From: Hymenobacter sp. CRA2
Lineage (GTDB): Bacteria > Bacteroidota > Bacteroidia > Cytophagales > Hymenobacteraceae
Length of the DNA stretch: 64,000 bases
Direction: 5' to 3'
Assembly (NCBI RefSeq): GCF_002007105.1
Contig: NZ_MVBC01000012.1
Span: forward strand, 146,143-210,142
Shown here: piece after piece, positions 57,782 through 64,000 of the stretch
How the letters are laid out: each line of letters starts with the position of its first letter
How positions within the stretch are numbered: the stretch's first letter is position 1
Program-made: the position numbers and the translations under genes
Notes under the pieces: model-generated
What the model saw: only the letters and a program-made list of their open reading frames with translations
What the model was told of the DNA's origin: nothing
Database searches by the model: none

Positions 57782-57821
57782 AAGCCGGCCCGCCGCAACA
57801 GCTGTTGCGGCGGGCCGGCTT
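57782..57821. terminator. 40-bp perfect palindrome with no loop
   Basis: Bases 57782-57801 are the exact reverse complement of 57802-57821, with no spacer. It separates the convergent SDR and rny genes and is followed by T-rich sequence on the plus strand. Confidence 0.88.
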
Positions 57822-57841
57822 GCTTATTAGCTGCTGCTGGC

Positions 57842-59506
57842 CTACTTGGCGTAGGCCACGGCGCGCATTTCGCGAATCACCGTCACCTTGATCTGGCCGG
57901 GGTACTGCATTTCCTTCTCGATTTTCTGCGAAATCTCGCTGGACAGCTCCTGGGCGCGGTCGTCGGTCACGTTGTCGGCATCCACGATGACGCGCAGCTC
58001 GCGGCCGGCCTGAATGGCGTAGCACTGGTTCACGCCCTTGAAGGCGTTGGCCGTTTCTTCCAGTTGCTTCAGGCGCTTGATGTAGCTTTCCATCATCTCG
58101 CGGCGGGCGCCGGGGCGCGAGCCGCTGATGGCGTCGCAGGCTTGGATGATGGGCGAAATCAGGGCCGTCATTTCCATCTCGTCGTGGTGGGCGCCGATGG
58201 CGTTGACCACGTCCGGGTGCTCCTTGTACTTCTTGGCCAGCTCCATGCCTAGGATGGCGTGGGGCAGCTCGGGCTCTTCGGCGCTGACCTTGCCGATGTC
58301 GTGCAGCAGGCCGGCGCGCTTGGCGTGCTTCACGTTCAGGCCCAGCTCGGCGGCCATGGTGGCGCAGAGGTTGGCCACTTCGCGGGAGTGCTGCAGCAGG
58401 TTCTGCCCGTACGAGGAGCGGAAGCGCATACGGCCCACCATCTTGATCAGCTCGGGGTGCAGGCCGTGGATGCCGAGGTCAACAATAGTCCGCTCGCCGA
58501 TTTCGACGATTTCCTCCTCGATGTTCTTGCGCGTCTTGGCCACGATTTCCTCGATGCGGGCCGGGTGAATGCGGCCATCCTTCACCAGCAGGTGCAGAGA
58601 GAGGCGGGCAATTTCGCGGCGCACCGGGTCGAAGCCCGAGATGATGATGGCCTCGGGCGTGTCATCCACGATGATTTCGACGCCGGTAGCGGCTTCCAGG
58701 GCGCGGATGTTGCGCCCTTCGCGGCCGATAATTTTGCCCTTGACGTCGTCAGATTCGATGTTAAACACCGACACGCAGTTCTCGATGGCGTGCTCGGCGG
58801 CGGTGCGCTGAATGGTTTCCAGCACCACTTTCTTGGCGTCCTTGGTGGCCGTGAGGCGGGCCTGGGCCACGGTGTCTTTGATGTAGGACGAGGCCTGAAT
58901 CTGGGCTTCGTTCTTCAGCGACTCTACGAGTTGCTCGCGGGCTTCAGCGGCGGTGAGGCCAGCAATGGCTTCGAGCTGCAGCTGCAGCTGGTGGCGCAGG
59001 GCTTCGGCGGCTTCCTGGTCTTCGCGCAACTGGGAGGCCAGCTGCTCGTGGTGCAGGCGGCGCTTCTCTTCCTGGGCTTCAAACTTCTCCTGCTGGCGCT
59101 GGGCTTCGTTGGATACCTTCTCGCGCAGCACGTCCAGTTCCTTTTCCTTGCGCTGCACCTGCTCCAGCTGGCGCTGCGAGGCCTGGGTAAGCTGCTTCAC
59201 GCTGGCTTCCTGCTGCACCACTACTTCGCGGCGCTGCGCCAGGTCCTGGTCGGCGTCCTGGCGGAGGCGACGGATTTCCTGCTCCGATTCGTTACGAACC
59301 TGACGGGCTTTGTCTTTGGCCTGCTGAATGCGCTCCTCGCGGATGCGGTTGGCCTTGGCCTCGGCCTCCTGCAAGATTTCGGCGGCGCGCCCTTGGGCCT
59401 GCGCTTCGACGTCCTGCCGGGCTTTTCCGGCCACCTGCCGGCCTATGAGGAAGCCCGCGACGAGGGCGACCACAGCGGCCAGCACGATGTATATTATTTC
59501 GGGCAT
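57842..59506 (-). CDS. rny: Ribonuclease Y
   Basis: A 554-residue membrane-anchored endoribonuclease. N-terminal span ([19 protein letters not shown]), a long coiled coil (residues ~30-210, rich in Glu/Gln/Arg), a KH domain ([60 protein letters not shown]), and an HD domain ([51 protein letters not shown], with the HD metal pair), ending in AYAK. It initiates mRNA decay. ATG at 59506 ([13 protein letters not shown]) is preferred over in-frame 59572. A structured 216-base gap separates it from zapA upstream. Confidence 0.95.
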   Translation of the reverse strand: MPEIIYIVLAAVVALVAGFLIGRQVAGKARQDVEAQAQGRAAEILQEAEAKANRIREERIQQAKDKARQVRNESEQEIRRLRQDADQDLAQRREVVVQQEASVKQLTQASQRQLEQVQRKEKELDVLREKVSNEAQRQQEKFEAQEEKRRLHHEQLASQLREDQEAAEALRHQLQLQLEAIAGLTAAEAREQLVESLKNEAQIQASSYIKDTVAQARLTATKDAKKVVLETIQRTAAEHAIENCVSVFNIESDDVKGKIIGREGRNIRALEAATGVEIIVDDTPEAIIISGFDPVRREIARLSLHLLVKDGRIHPARIEEIVAKTRKNIEEEIVEIGERTIVDLGIHGLHPELIKMVGRMRFRSSYGQNLLQHSREVANLCATMAAELGLNVKHAKRAGLLHDIGKVSAEEPELPHAILGMELAKKYKEHPDVVNAIGAHHDEMEMTALISPIIQACDAISGSRPGARREMMESYIKRLKQLEETANAFKGVNQCYAIQAGRELRVIVDADNVTDDRAQELSSEISQKIEKEMQYPGQIKVTVIREMRAVAYAK

Positions 59507-59563
59507 GGTATGGTGATGTTGAGGGGGGATGGAACAAGCACCATAGCCTGCGTCGACTCTAAG

Positions 59564-59700
59564 CTGCCGCAACGGCAGGTTTCCGGACCGGGCCGTCTGC
59601 CCAAAGGTCCATTCAGCAGTATTGGGTGGTTGGTATTAGCTAGTCGGACGGTTGGCCCTGCCAACACTCGTATCGTCCACTGGTCTTAATACTTAATACC
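59564..59700 (-). ncRNA. Candidate structured RNA between zapA and rny
   Basis: On the minus strand three hairpins lie in sequence: GGACG/CGUCC enclosing GUUGGC/GCCAAC (plus coordinates 59646-59678), GGACC/GGUCC enclosing GGGC/GCCC (59585-59610) and CUGCCG/CGGCAG with a UUG loop (59564-59578). GGTATTA/TAATACC (59632-59638, 59694-59700) may close around the first. It could be a small RNA (zapA is next to 6S RNA in other phyla) or a structured rny leader. No family match was made. Confidence 0.35.
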
Positions 59701-59722
59701 CGATACCTAGTACCATCTATTT

Positions 59723-60013
59723 TCAGGCGAGTACCACCGACGAGAGCAGCTGGTCGAGCCTGGCGAGGCGTTCGGTCAGCGCGGCGTCGGTACCGTCCTT
59801 TTCCTTGGAGGCTTTCATGCGGTCGGCCAAAGTGGTCAACGCAATCATGGCCAGCAGGTCCTGTTTGTCCTGGATGCCGTATTGCTCGCGAAATTCCTTG
59901 ATCCGCTCGTTGAGCAAGCGGCCCGCCAGGCGGAGGCGCTCCTCTTCCTGCGGCGACACCCGCAGCGGGTAGTCACGGTCGGCAATGCGGATTTTGATGG
60001 ATAGTTCGGTCAC
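59723..60013 (-). CDS. zapA: Cell division protein ZapA
   Basis: A 96-residue ZapA. It has the N-terminal beta-hairpin (LSIKIRIADRDYPLRVSPQEEERLRLAGRLLNERIKEF) followed by a coiled coil (DLLAMIALTTLADRMKASKE). ZapA crosslinks FtsZ filaments at midcell. The first codon is GTG at 60013. It lies between the coiled-coil gene (60056, 42 bases upstream) and rny, a conserved order in Bacteroidota. A structured gap lies downstream. Confidence 0.9.
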   Translation of the reverse strand: MTELSIKIRIADRDYPLRVSPQEEERLRLAGRLLNERIKEFREQYGIQDKQDLLAMIALTTLADRMKASKEKDGTDAALTERLARLDQLLSSVVLA

Positions 60014-60055
60014 GGTCGGGCGAGGCTTGTCGGGTGGGTCGGTGTGGTGGTCAGG

Positions 60056-60352
60056 CTACTCCCTCAAATAGGCAAGGCACTTATCTAGTTCGCGGATGTA
60101 TTCGTTGAGACGTTGTTTCAGCTCGGTTGCGGTAGCCGGTTCGGCGGCTATGGTGTTAGCAAGTTTAACAATATTTTCCTGGTTCTGGTGCTCCCGTAGC
60201 TGCCGTTCCCGGTCCCGCAGTTCAGCCTGTAGCTGCTGAATGGTGGTGTGGGCATCGGCCAGCTCCTCGCGCACCTGCTGATAGGCAGCCACTAATGTGG
60301 TTACCTGCCGCTCCATGCGGTCCAGTTGGGCAAGCTGCTGCGGTGAGGCCAT
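60056..60352 (-). CDS. Small coiled-coil protein upstream of zapA (ZapB-like by position)
   Basis: A 98-residue coiled coil: MASPQQLAQLDRMERQVTTLVAAYQQVREELADAHTTIQQLQAELRDRERQLREHQNQENIVKLANTI, then a C-terminal helix LKQRLNEYIRELDKCLAYLRE. ATG at 60352 is chosen because the upstream in-frame start (60481) would run across the pheT terminator. Its place directly upstream of zapA and its form suggest a ZapA partner (ZapB-like), but that is inference; no sequence family was recognised. Confidence 0.8.
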   Translation of the reverse strand: MASPQQLAQLDRMERQVTTLVAAYQQVREELADAHTTIQQLQAELRDRERQLREHQNQENIVKLANTIAAEPATATELKQRLNEYIRELDKCLAYLRE

Positions 60353-60403
60353 AATCAGGGAAATTGTCGGGCAAATTAACGAAATGCGCGGCGCGGAAGC
60401 GAA

Positions 60404-60439
60404 AAACCCTGCCAAGCCTTGGCAGGCCCGGCAGGGTTT
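60404..60439 (-). terminator. Intrinsic terminator after pheT
   Basis: AAACCCTGCC and GGCAGGGTTT are exact arms; on the minus strand the stem is followed by TTTTTCGC. It separates pheT from the coiled-coil/zapA genes, so these have their own promoter or depend on read-through. Confidence 0.85.
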
Positions 60440-60552
60440 GGTACTCCTCGAATGTAGAGCCGCATACGTGGGCCTCCCCACGCCAGGTAGAAATCCGTTT
60501 CCTGCAAGAACAGGGCGGTGCTACCGGCCGGTTGAGACGCTGGTACGCATCC

Positions 60553-62991
60553 TTACTTGCGAATGACAGCGCCGGCCTGCTGCTCGAACTGGGCCATGAG
60601 CTTCTGCATTACCTGGTCGATGGCCTGGTCGGTGAGCGTCTGCGTCGGGTCCTGGAGCAGGAAGCTCAGCGAGTAGGACTTCTTGCCCGCACCCAGGTTT
60701 TCGCCCTGATACACGTCGAATACGTTCACCTCGCGCAGCAGCTTGCGTTCGGCCTTGGTGGCAATCTGGCGTAGCTGGTCGAAGGTCACGGCCTGGTCGA
60801 CTACCAGCGACAGGTCGCGGCGGACCTCCGGGAACTTGGGCAGCTCCTGAGCGGTGAGCGTGCCGCGGTACTTGCGCAGCAGCCATTGCCAGTCCAGCTC
60901 GGCGTACCACACCGGCTGGCTGATGTCCATCTGCTTGAGCACTTTCGGCGAGACGCTGCCGAGGTGCACGACGGGCTGGTTGTTCAGCAGCAGTGTCAGG
61001 CCACCGTTCAGGTACTGGTGCTGCACCGGCTGCTGGCCCGAGGGCGTGAAGCCCAGGCTGCGCAGCACCTGCAGCACGGCGCCCGCGAGGTGGTGGTAGG
61101 CGGTTTTCTCGTCCTTCTGCTGCCAGCTTTCGGCCTGCACGTTGCCGGTCAGGTAGATGGCCAGCGTGGGCCGCTCCTTGTAGCTGCCATCGTCCTGGCG
61201 CTGGTAGCTGCGGCCGAACTCGTAGAGCTTCAGGTCGCGCTGGCGGCGGTTGACGTTGTAGCGGACGATTTCCAGACCCGAGTGCAGCAGCGTGGGGCGC
61301 ATCACGTCGAGGTCGGCCGAGTTGTAGTTGAGCACGCGCACCAGCTCGGCGGCGGGCTGCTCGGGCGTCTCGAAGTAGCGGGAGTTGACCAGCGAGTTCG
61401 TGATGATTTCGGAGTAGCCCTGGCCGCTGAGCAGCTGGGCCACGTCGCGGCGCAGCTGCTCGGGGTCGGGCGAGGGGAACTTCGCCAAGAAGGCGGCGGC
61501 GTTGAAGGTGCGCAGCGGCACGTGGTCGTAGCCGTAGATGCGCAGAATTTCCTCCACTACGTCGGCTTCGCGGGTCACGTCCACGCGGTACGGCGGCACC
61601 GAAACCAGCCACTCGGCCGCGCCGGTTTCGGTCACGCTTTCCTCGGTGATGAGGATGTCGAGGTCGGTGAGAATCTGGCGGATGCGCTCCGGCGCGATGT
61701 AGTGACCGATGAGCTTCTCGACCCGCGGCAGCAGCAGGCGCACCGGCGTGTGCTCGATGTGGCGCGGGTACACATCCACGACCGGCGCGGCTACGCGGGC
61801 GCCGGCCACTTCCTGCAACAGCAGGGCGGCACGCTTCAGGGCCAGCGGCACCATGTGTGGGTCGGTGCCGCGCTCGAAGCGGAAGGAGGCGTCGGTTTTG
61901 AGCTGGTGGTTCTGAGCGGTTTTGCGGGCCACGGCGGGCTCGAAGTAGGCGCTTTCCAAAAACACGCGGGTGCTTCCCTCGGTCACGCCCGAGGTTTTGC
62001 CGCCGAACACGCCAGCCAAAGCCAGGGCCTGCCCCGTGGCATCGGCAATGACGAGGTCTTCGGCCTTGAGCGTGCGCTCAGTACCGTCCAGCGTGGTCAG
62101 CTTCTCCCCTGCGCCGGCGCGGCGCACCCGGATGCCTTGCCCGCCGATCTGGTCGGCGTCGAAAGCGTGCAGGGGCTGGCCCAGCTCGTGCAGTATGAAG
62201 TTGGTCACGTCCACCACGTTGTTGATAGGCGAGAGGCCTATGCTGCGCAAGCGGCGCTGCAGCCACTCAGGCGAGGGGCCTACCTGCACGCCTTCCAGCA
62301 GCAGGCCGGCGTAGCGCGGGCAGCCTTCAGCATCCTCGATTTCCACCGAGATATTGCCGGCCGGTACTTCGCTCGGAGCATGGAAGTGGCTTACGTCGGG
62401 CAGCTGCACGGGCTGGCGCAGCAGGGCGCGCAGGTCGCGGGCCACGCCGAAGTGCGAGGCGGCGTCGGCGCGGTTGGGCGTCAGGCCGATTTCGATGATG
62501 TGGTCCGAGGTCAGGCCGAAGTACTTGGCGGCCGGCGTGCCGTTGGGCAGGTCGGTATCCAGCACCATAATGCCGGCGTGCGACTGACCCAGGCCAATTT
62601 CATCCTCGGCGCAGAGCATGCCTTCCGAAGCCGCGCCCCGAATCTTGGACTTCTTAATTTTGAACGGCTCCCCGCTCGAGGGGTGCAGCATGGCGCCTTC
62701 CAGGGCCACCACCACGCGCTGACCGGCAGCCACGTTGGGCGCGCCGCACACGATGTTGCGGATGGTACCGTCGCCCACGTCCACCGTCGTCACGCTCAGC
62801 TTGTCGGCGTCAGGGTGCTTGTCGCGGGTGAGCACCGTACCCAGTACCACGCCCTGCAGGCCGCCGGGCACGCTTTCCAGCTCTTCCAGGCCTTCTACTT
62901 CGAGGCCGGAGCTGGTGAGCAGGGCCGAAATTTCGGCGGGCGTTTTATCGGTGGGGAAGAGCGTGCGGAGCCAGTCGAGGGAAATCTTCAT
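60553..62991 (-). CDS. pheT: Phenylalanine--tRNA ligase subunit beta
   Basis: An 812-residue PheT, full length. Domain order: N-terminal B1 (MKISLDWLRTLFPTDKTPAEISALL), EMAP/tRNA-binding OB fold (VVLGTVLTRDKHPDADKLSVTTVDVG), B3/B4 editing (HIIEIGLTPNRADAASHFGVARDLRALL), B5 (EHTPVRLLLPRVEKLIGHYIAPERIRQILTDL), core (YGYDHVPLRTF ... EIITNSLVNSRYF ... LDVMRPTLLHSGLEIVRYNVNRRQ) and the C-terminal B8 ferredoxin-like anticodon-binding domain (PKFPEVRRDLSLVVDQAV ... FDVYQGENLGAGKKSYSLSFLLQDPTQTLTDQ). It charges tRNA-Phe with PheS (elsewhere). ATG at 62991. Confidence 0.97.
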   Translation of the reverse strand: MKISLDWLRTLFPTDKTPAEISALLTSSGLEVEGLEELESVPGGLQGVVLGTVLTRDKHPDADKLSVTTVDVGDGTIRNIVCGAPNVAAGQRVVVALEGAMLHPSSGEPFKIKKSKIRGAASEGMLCAEDEIGLGQSHAGIMVLDTDLPNGTPAAKYFGLTSDHIIEIGLTPNRADAASHFGVARDLRALLRQPVQLPDVSHFHAPSEVPAGNISVEIEDAEGCPRYAGLLLEGVQVGPSPEWLQRRLRSIGLSPINNVVDVTNFILHELGQPLHAFDADQIGGQGIRVRRAGAGEKLTTLDGTERTLKAEDLVIADATGQALALAGVFGGKTSGVTEGSTRVFLESAYFEPAVARKTAQNHQLKTDASFRFERGTDPHMVPLALKRAALLLQEVAGARVAAPVVDVYPRHIEHTPVRLLLPRVEKLIGHYIAPERIRQILTDLDILITEESVTETGAAEWLVSVPPYRVDVTREADVVEEILRIYGYDHVPLRTFNAAAFLAKFPSPDPEQLRRDVAQLLSGQGYSEIITNSLVNSRYFETPEQPAAELVRVLNYNSADLDVMRPTLLHSGLEIVRYNVNRRQRDLKLYEFGRSYQRQDDGSYKERPTLAIYLTGNVQAESWQQKDEKTAYHHLAGAVLQVLRSLGFTPSGQQPVQHQYLNGGLTLLLNNQPVVHLGSVSPKVLKQMDISQPVWYAELDWQWLLRKYRGTLTAQELPKFPEVRRDLSLVVDQAVTFDQLRQIATKAERKLLREVNVFDVYQGENLGAGKKSYSLSFLLQDPTQTLTDQAIDQVMQKLMAQFEQQAGAVIRK

Positions 62992-63050
62992 AGTTGTCAG
63001 GTGTCAGTTGTCGGTTGTCAGACGCGGGGCTAACTGCGACAGCGGAACGG

Positions 63051-63058
63051 CAAAGGTA
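63051..63058 (-). promoter_or_regulatory. -7 element for pheT
   Basis: Reads TACCTTTG on the minus strand, an exact -7 match, 60 bases before the pheT ATG. No -33 TTG at 19-21 bp. Between them lies a short heptamer-like repeat (TTGTCAG-type, 62994-63022). Confidence 0.4.
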
Positions 63059-63155
63059 AGCGGTTGGCTGCCGCGGGCGAAGCGGCAGCCACGATGTAAC
63101 ATGCGGCTGGTTCGGCAGTGCCTTTATGAGCGGCGATGAGCGGCGCTTCGGCTGG

Positions 63156-63779
63156 CTATTCTTCCTTGTAGCTCTTCTCTCCCACCGGCACTTCGATGGT
63201 CAGCCGGTTTTCCTTGGGCGGCATGGGGCAGGAGAAGTTGCCGCCGTAGGCACAGTACGGGTTGTAGCTGCGGTTGAAGTCGAGTACGACTTGCTTGTCG
63301 TTGTCGCCGGGCGTTTCCACGTCGAGGTAGCGGCCGCCGCCGTAGCTGCCGAGGCCGTTGGTTTTGTCGGTGAAGGGTACAAACAAAGTCGGGTCGGTTT
63401 TGCTGGCGCGTTTGAGTAGTGTCAGGGTCTGCGGCTGGCCCTGCCACTGGAAGGTGGCGCGGGCAAAGCGGGTGTACTTATCGGCGCTGCCCTCGGTGAG
63501 GGGCAGGCTGATGGTGTCGCCGGCGGGCAAACGCTCCAGCTGGGCTGTCACGCGCCAGGCGCGGTCGGCAGAGTAATAGCGCAGGCTGTCAAAGTTTTCG
63601 TGCAGCTCCTCGGGCAGCGGCGAGTCGCGGTGCGAGCGGAACTGGGCGTTTTTCTGCTTGCGCTCCTGCTTGAGCTTGTACACGTATTGGTCGTCGTTGA
63701 AGACGAGGTCGGACAGCACGTAGCCGATGACAATGAGTAGGCCAAGGCCAAGCAGGATTTTGGGCGCGGAAAGCTTCAT
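63156..63779 (-). CDS. DUF1684 protein
   Basis: A 207-residue protein of the DUF1684 family. It has an N-terminal hydrophobic anchor (ILLGLGLLIVIGYVLSDLVF), then a conserved domain: SPLPEELHENFDSLRYYSADRAWRVTAQLERL, FQWQGQPQTLTLLKRASKTDPTLFVPFTDKTNGLGSYGGGRYLDVE, and DFNRSYNPYCAYGGNFSCPMPPKENRLTIEVPVGEKSYK, in which NPYCAY and FSCPMPPKEN are family hallmarks. The function is unknown. A -7 match (TACCTTTG on the minus strand, 63784-63791) sits five bases before the ATG at 63779, implying a very short leader. Confidence 0.92.
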   Translation of the reverse strand: MKLSAPKILLGLGLLIVIGYVLSDLVFNDDQYVYKLKQERKQKNAQFRSHRDSPLPEELHENFDSLRYYSADRAWRVTAQLERLPAGDTISLPLTEGSADKYTRFARATFQWQGQPQTLTLLKRASKTDPTLFVPFTDKTNGLGSYGGGRYLDVETPGDNDKQVVLDFNRSYNPYCAYGGNFSCPMPPKENRLTIEVPVGEKSYKEE

Positions 63780-63841
63780 GCCGCAAAGGTAGAACGGCGG
63801 CAGCGGTATGCTGATGGCAACAGACAGCGGCAGCGCTGGCC

Positions 63842-63873
63842 GTCACTGCGAGGAGGCACGACGAAGCAATGAC
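63842..63873. repeat. REP-like palindrome next to an insertion sequence
   Basis: GTCACTGCGAGGAGGCACGACGAAGCAATGAC: arms GTCACTGC and GCAATGAC pair with one mismatch. It belongs to the GTCATTGCGAG type of dispersed repeat. The IS5-type element starts 5 bases later. Confidence 0.75.
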
Positions 63874-63878
63874 AGCTA

Positions 63879-64000
63879 GAGCCTGTTATGGACTGGTGGC
63901 GTAATTTGGGGGATGGCACAGCGCAGTGGTTACCCCAGCGACGTAACGGACGAGGAATGGGCGTTTGTGGCGCCGTATTTGGCCTTGGTGCGGGAAGACG
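63879..64000 (+). mobile_element. IS5-type insertion sequence, left end
   Basis: GAGCCTGTTATGG at 63879 looks like the terminal inverted repeat of IS5-family elements and is followed by a transposase start at 63913. The right end lies beyond the window, so the length, the other inverted repeat and any target duplication cannot be checked. CTA just before the end is a possible target site. Confidence 0.65.
63913..64000 (+). CDS. IS5-family transposase, N-terminal fragment (runs off window)
   Basis: The first 29 codons only: MAQRSGYPSDVTDEEWAFVAP followed by YLALVRED. The YPSDVTDEEWAFVAPYL segment matches the N-terminus of IS5-type (DUF4096, helix-turn-helix) transposases, which bind the inverted repeats. 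The DDE catalytic residues lie beyond the window. ATG at 63913, 34 bases inside the element. Whether the full gene is intact cannot be told. Confidence 0.75.
   Translation, partial: MAQRSGYPSDVTDEEWAFVAPYLALVRED

Noticed and set aside
60886..63033. 715-codon open frame on the plus strand opposite pheT
   Set aside because: Antisense shadow of a highly conserved gene; no recognisable domain or ribosome context.

Overview
The window looks like chromosomal DNA from a high-GC Bacteroidota bacterium of the Cytophagales, most likely Hymenobacter or a close relative. Evidence seen in the sequence: C-terminal type IX secretion sorting domains (11967-13241, 24317-25660, 31621-32451), a TonB-dependent receptor paired with a DUF4249 lipoprotein, a DUF2723 (GT117) membrane protein, many lipoproteins with LxSC/LxGC/AAAC lipoboxes, several -33 TTG / -7 TAnnTTTG promoters, few Shine-Dalgarno sites, and strong antisense shadow ORFs typical of GC-rich coding DNA. 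No tRNA, rRNA or CRISPR array was seen.

Layout. 1-6.4 kb: esterase tail, a glycine-zipper protein behind a textbook sigma-54 promoter, an NTF2-like lipoprotein, Mn catalase, then a DUF779/aldehyde dehydrogenase pair divergent from an AraC regulator with 21-bp spaced direct repeats between them. 6.4-15.6 kb: DUF416, bestrophin, GreA/B factor, DUF2723 protein, Kelch/T9SS protein, MFS carrier, dTDP-4-dehydrorhamnose reductase. 15.7-19.4 kb: a candidate DNA-repair locus, with a DUF4130 (TIGR03915-like) protein and a TIGR03916-like radical SAM protein carrying two C-terminal sliding-clamp motifs; a hydrolase gene and a 60-aa Cys-triplet protein lie between them. 19.5-30.4 kb: BamA/TamA-like barrel, CvfB-like S1 protein, an SDR-like protein, a small barrel, a T9SS protein, a small lipoprotein, the DUF4249/TonB receptor operon and an OmpH/Skp-like chaperone. 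30.5-34.1 kb: a RimK/retropepsin (RimB)/AstE-like glutamylation-type cluster with a T9SS lipoprotein inserted. 34.2-38.6 kb: sorbosone-dehydrogenase-like protein, two 2TM proteins, macro domain, hydrolase, DUF502. 38.6-44.8 kb: an ispH/DUF1963/cmk operon preceded by two small paralogues and a four-member tandem family of secreted unknowns, one of them a decayed pseudogene.

45-64 kb: adenine deaminase, response regulator, cysteine synthase, an EreA-like lipoprotein, sucD, an FAD/disulfide oxidoreductase flanked by two paralogous barrel-like lipoproteins, an AraC/SDR pair, rny-zapA-coiled-coil-pheT, DUF1684 and, at the right edge, the start of an IS5-type insertion sequence beside a REP-like palindrome.

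Three themes recur. Convergent genes are separated by unusually long, nearly perfect palindromic terminators (up to 60 bp with no loop). Non-coding gaps carry several REP-like palindrome families. The most attractive little-described systems are the radical SAM DNA locus with clamp-binding tails and the tandem DTF-motif secreted family.
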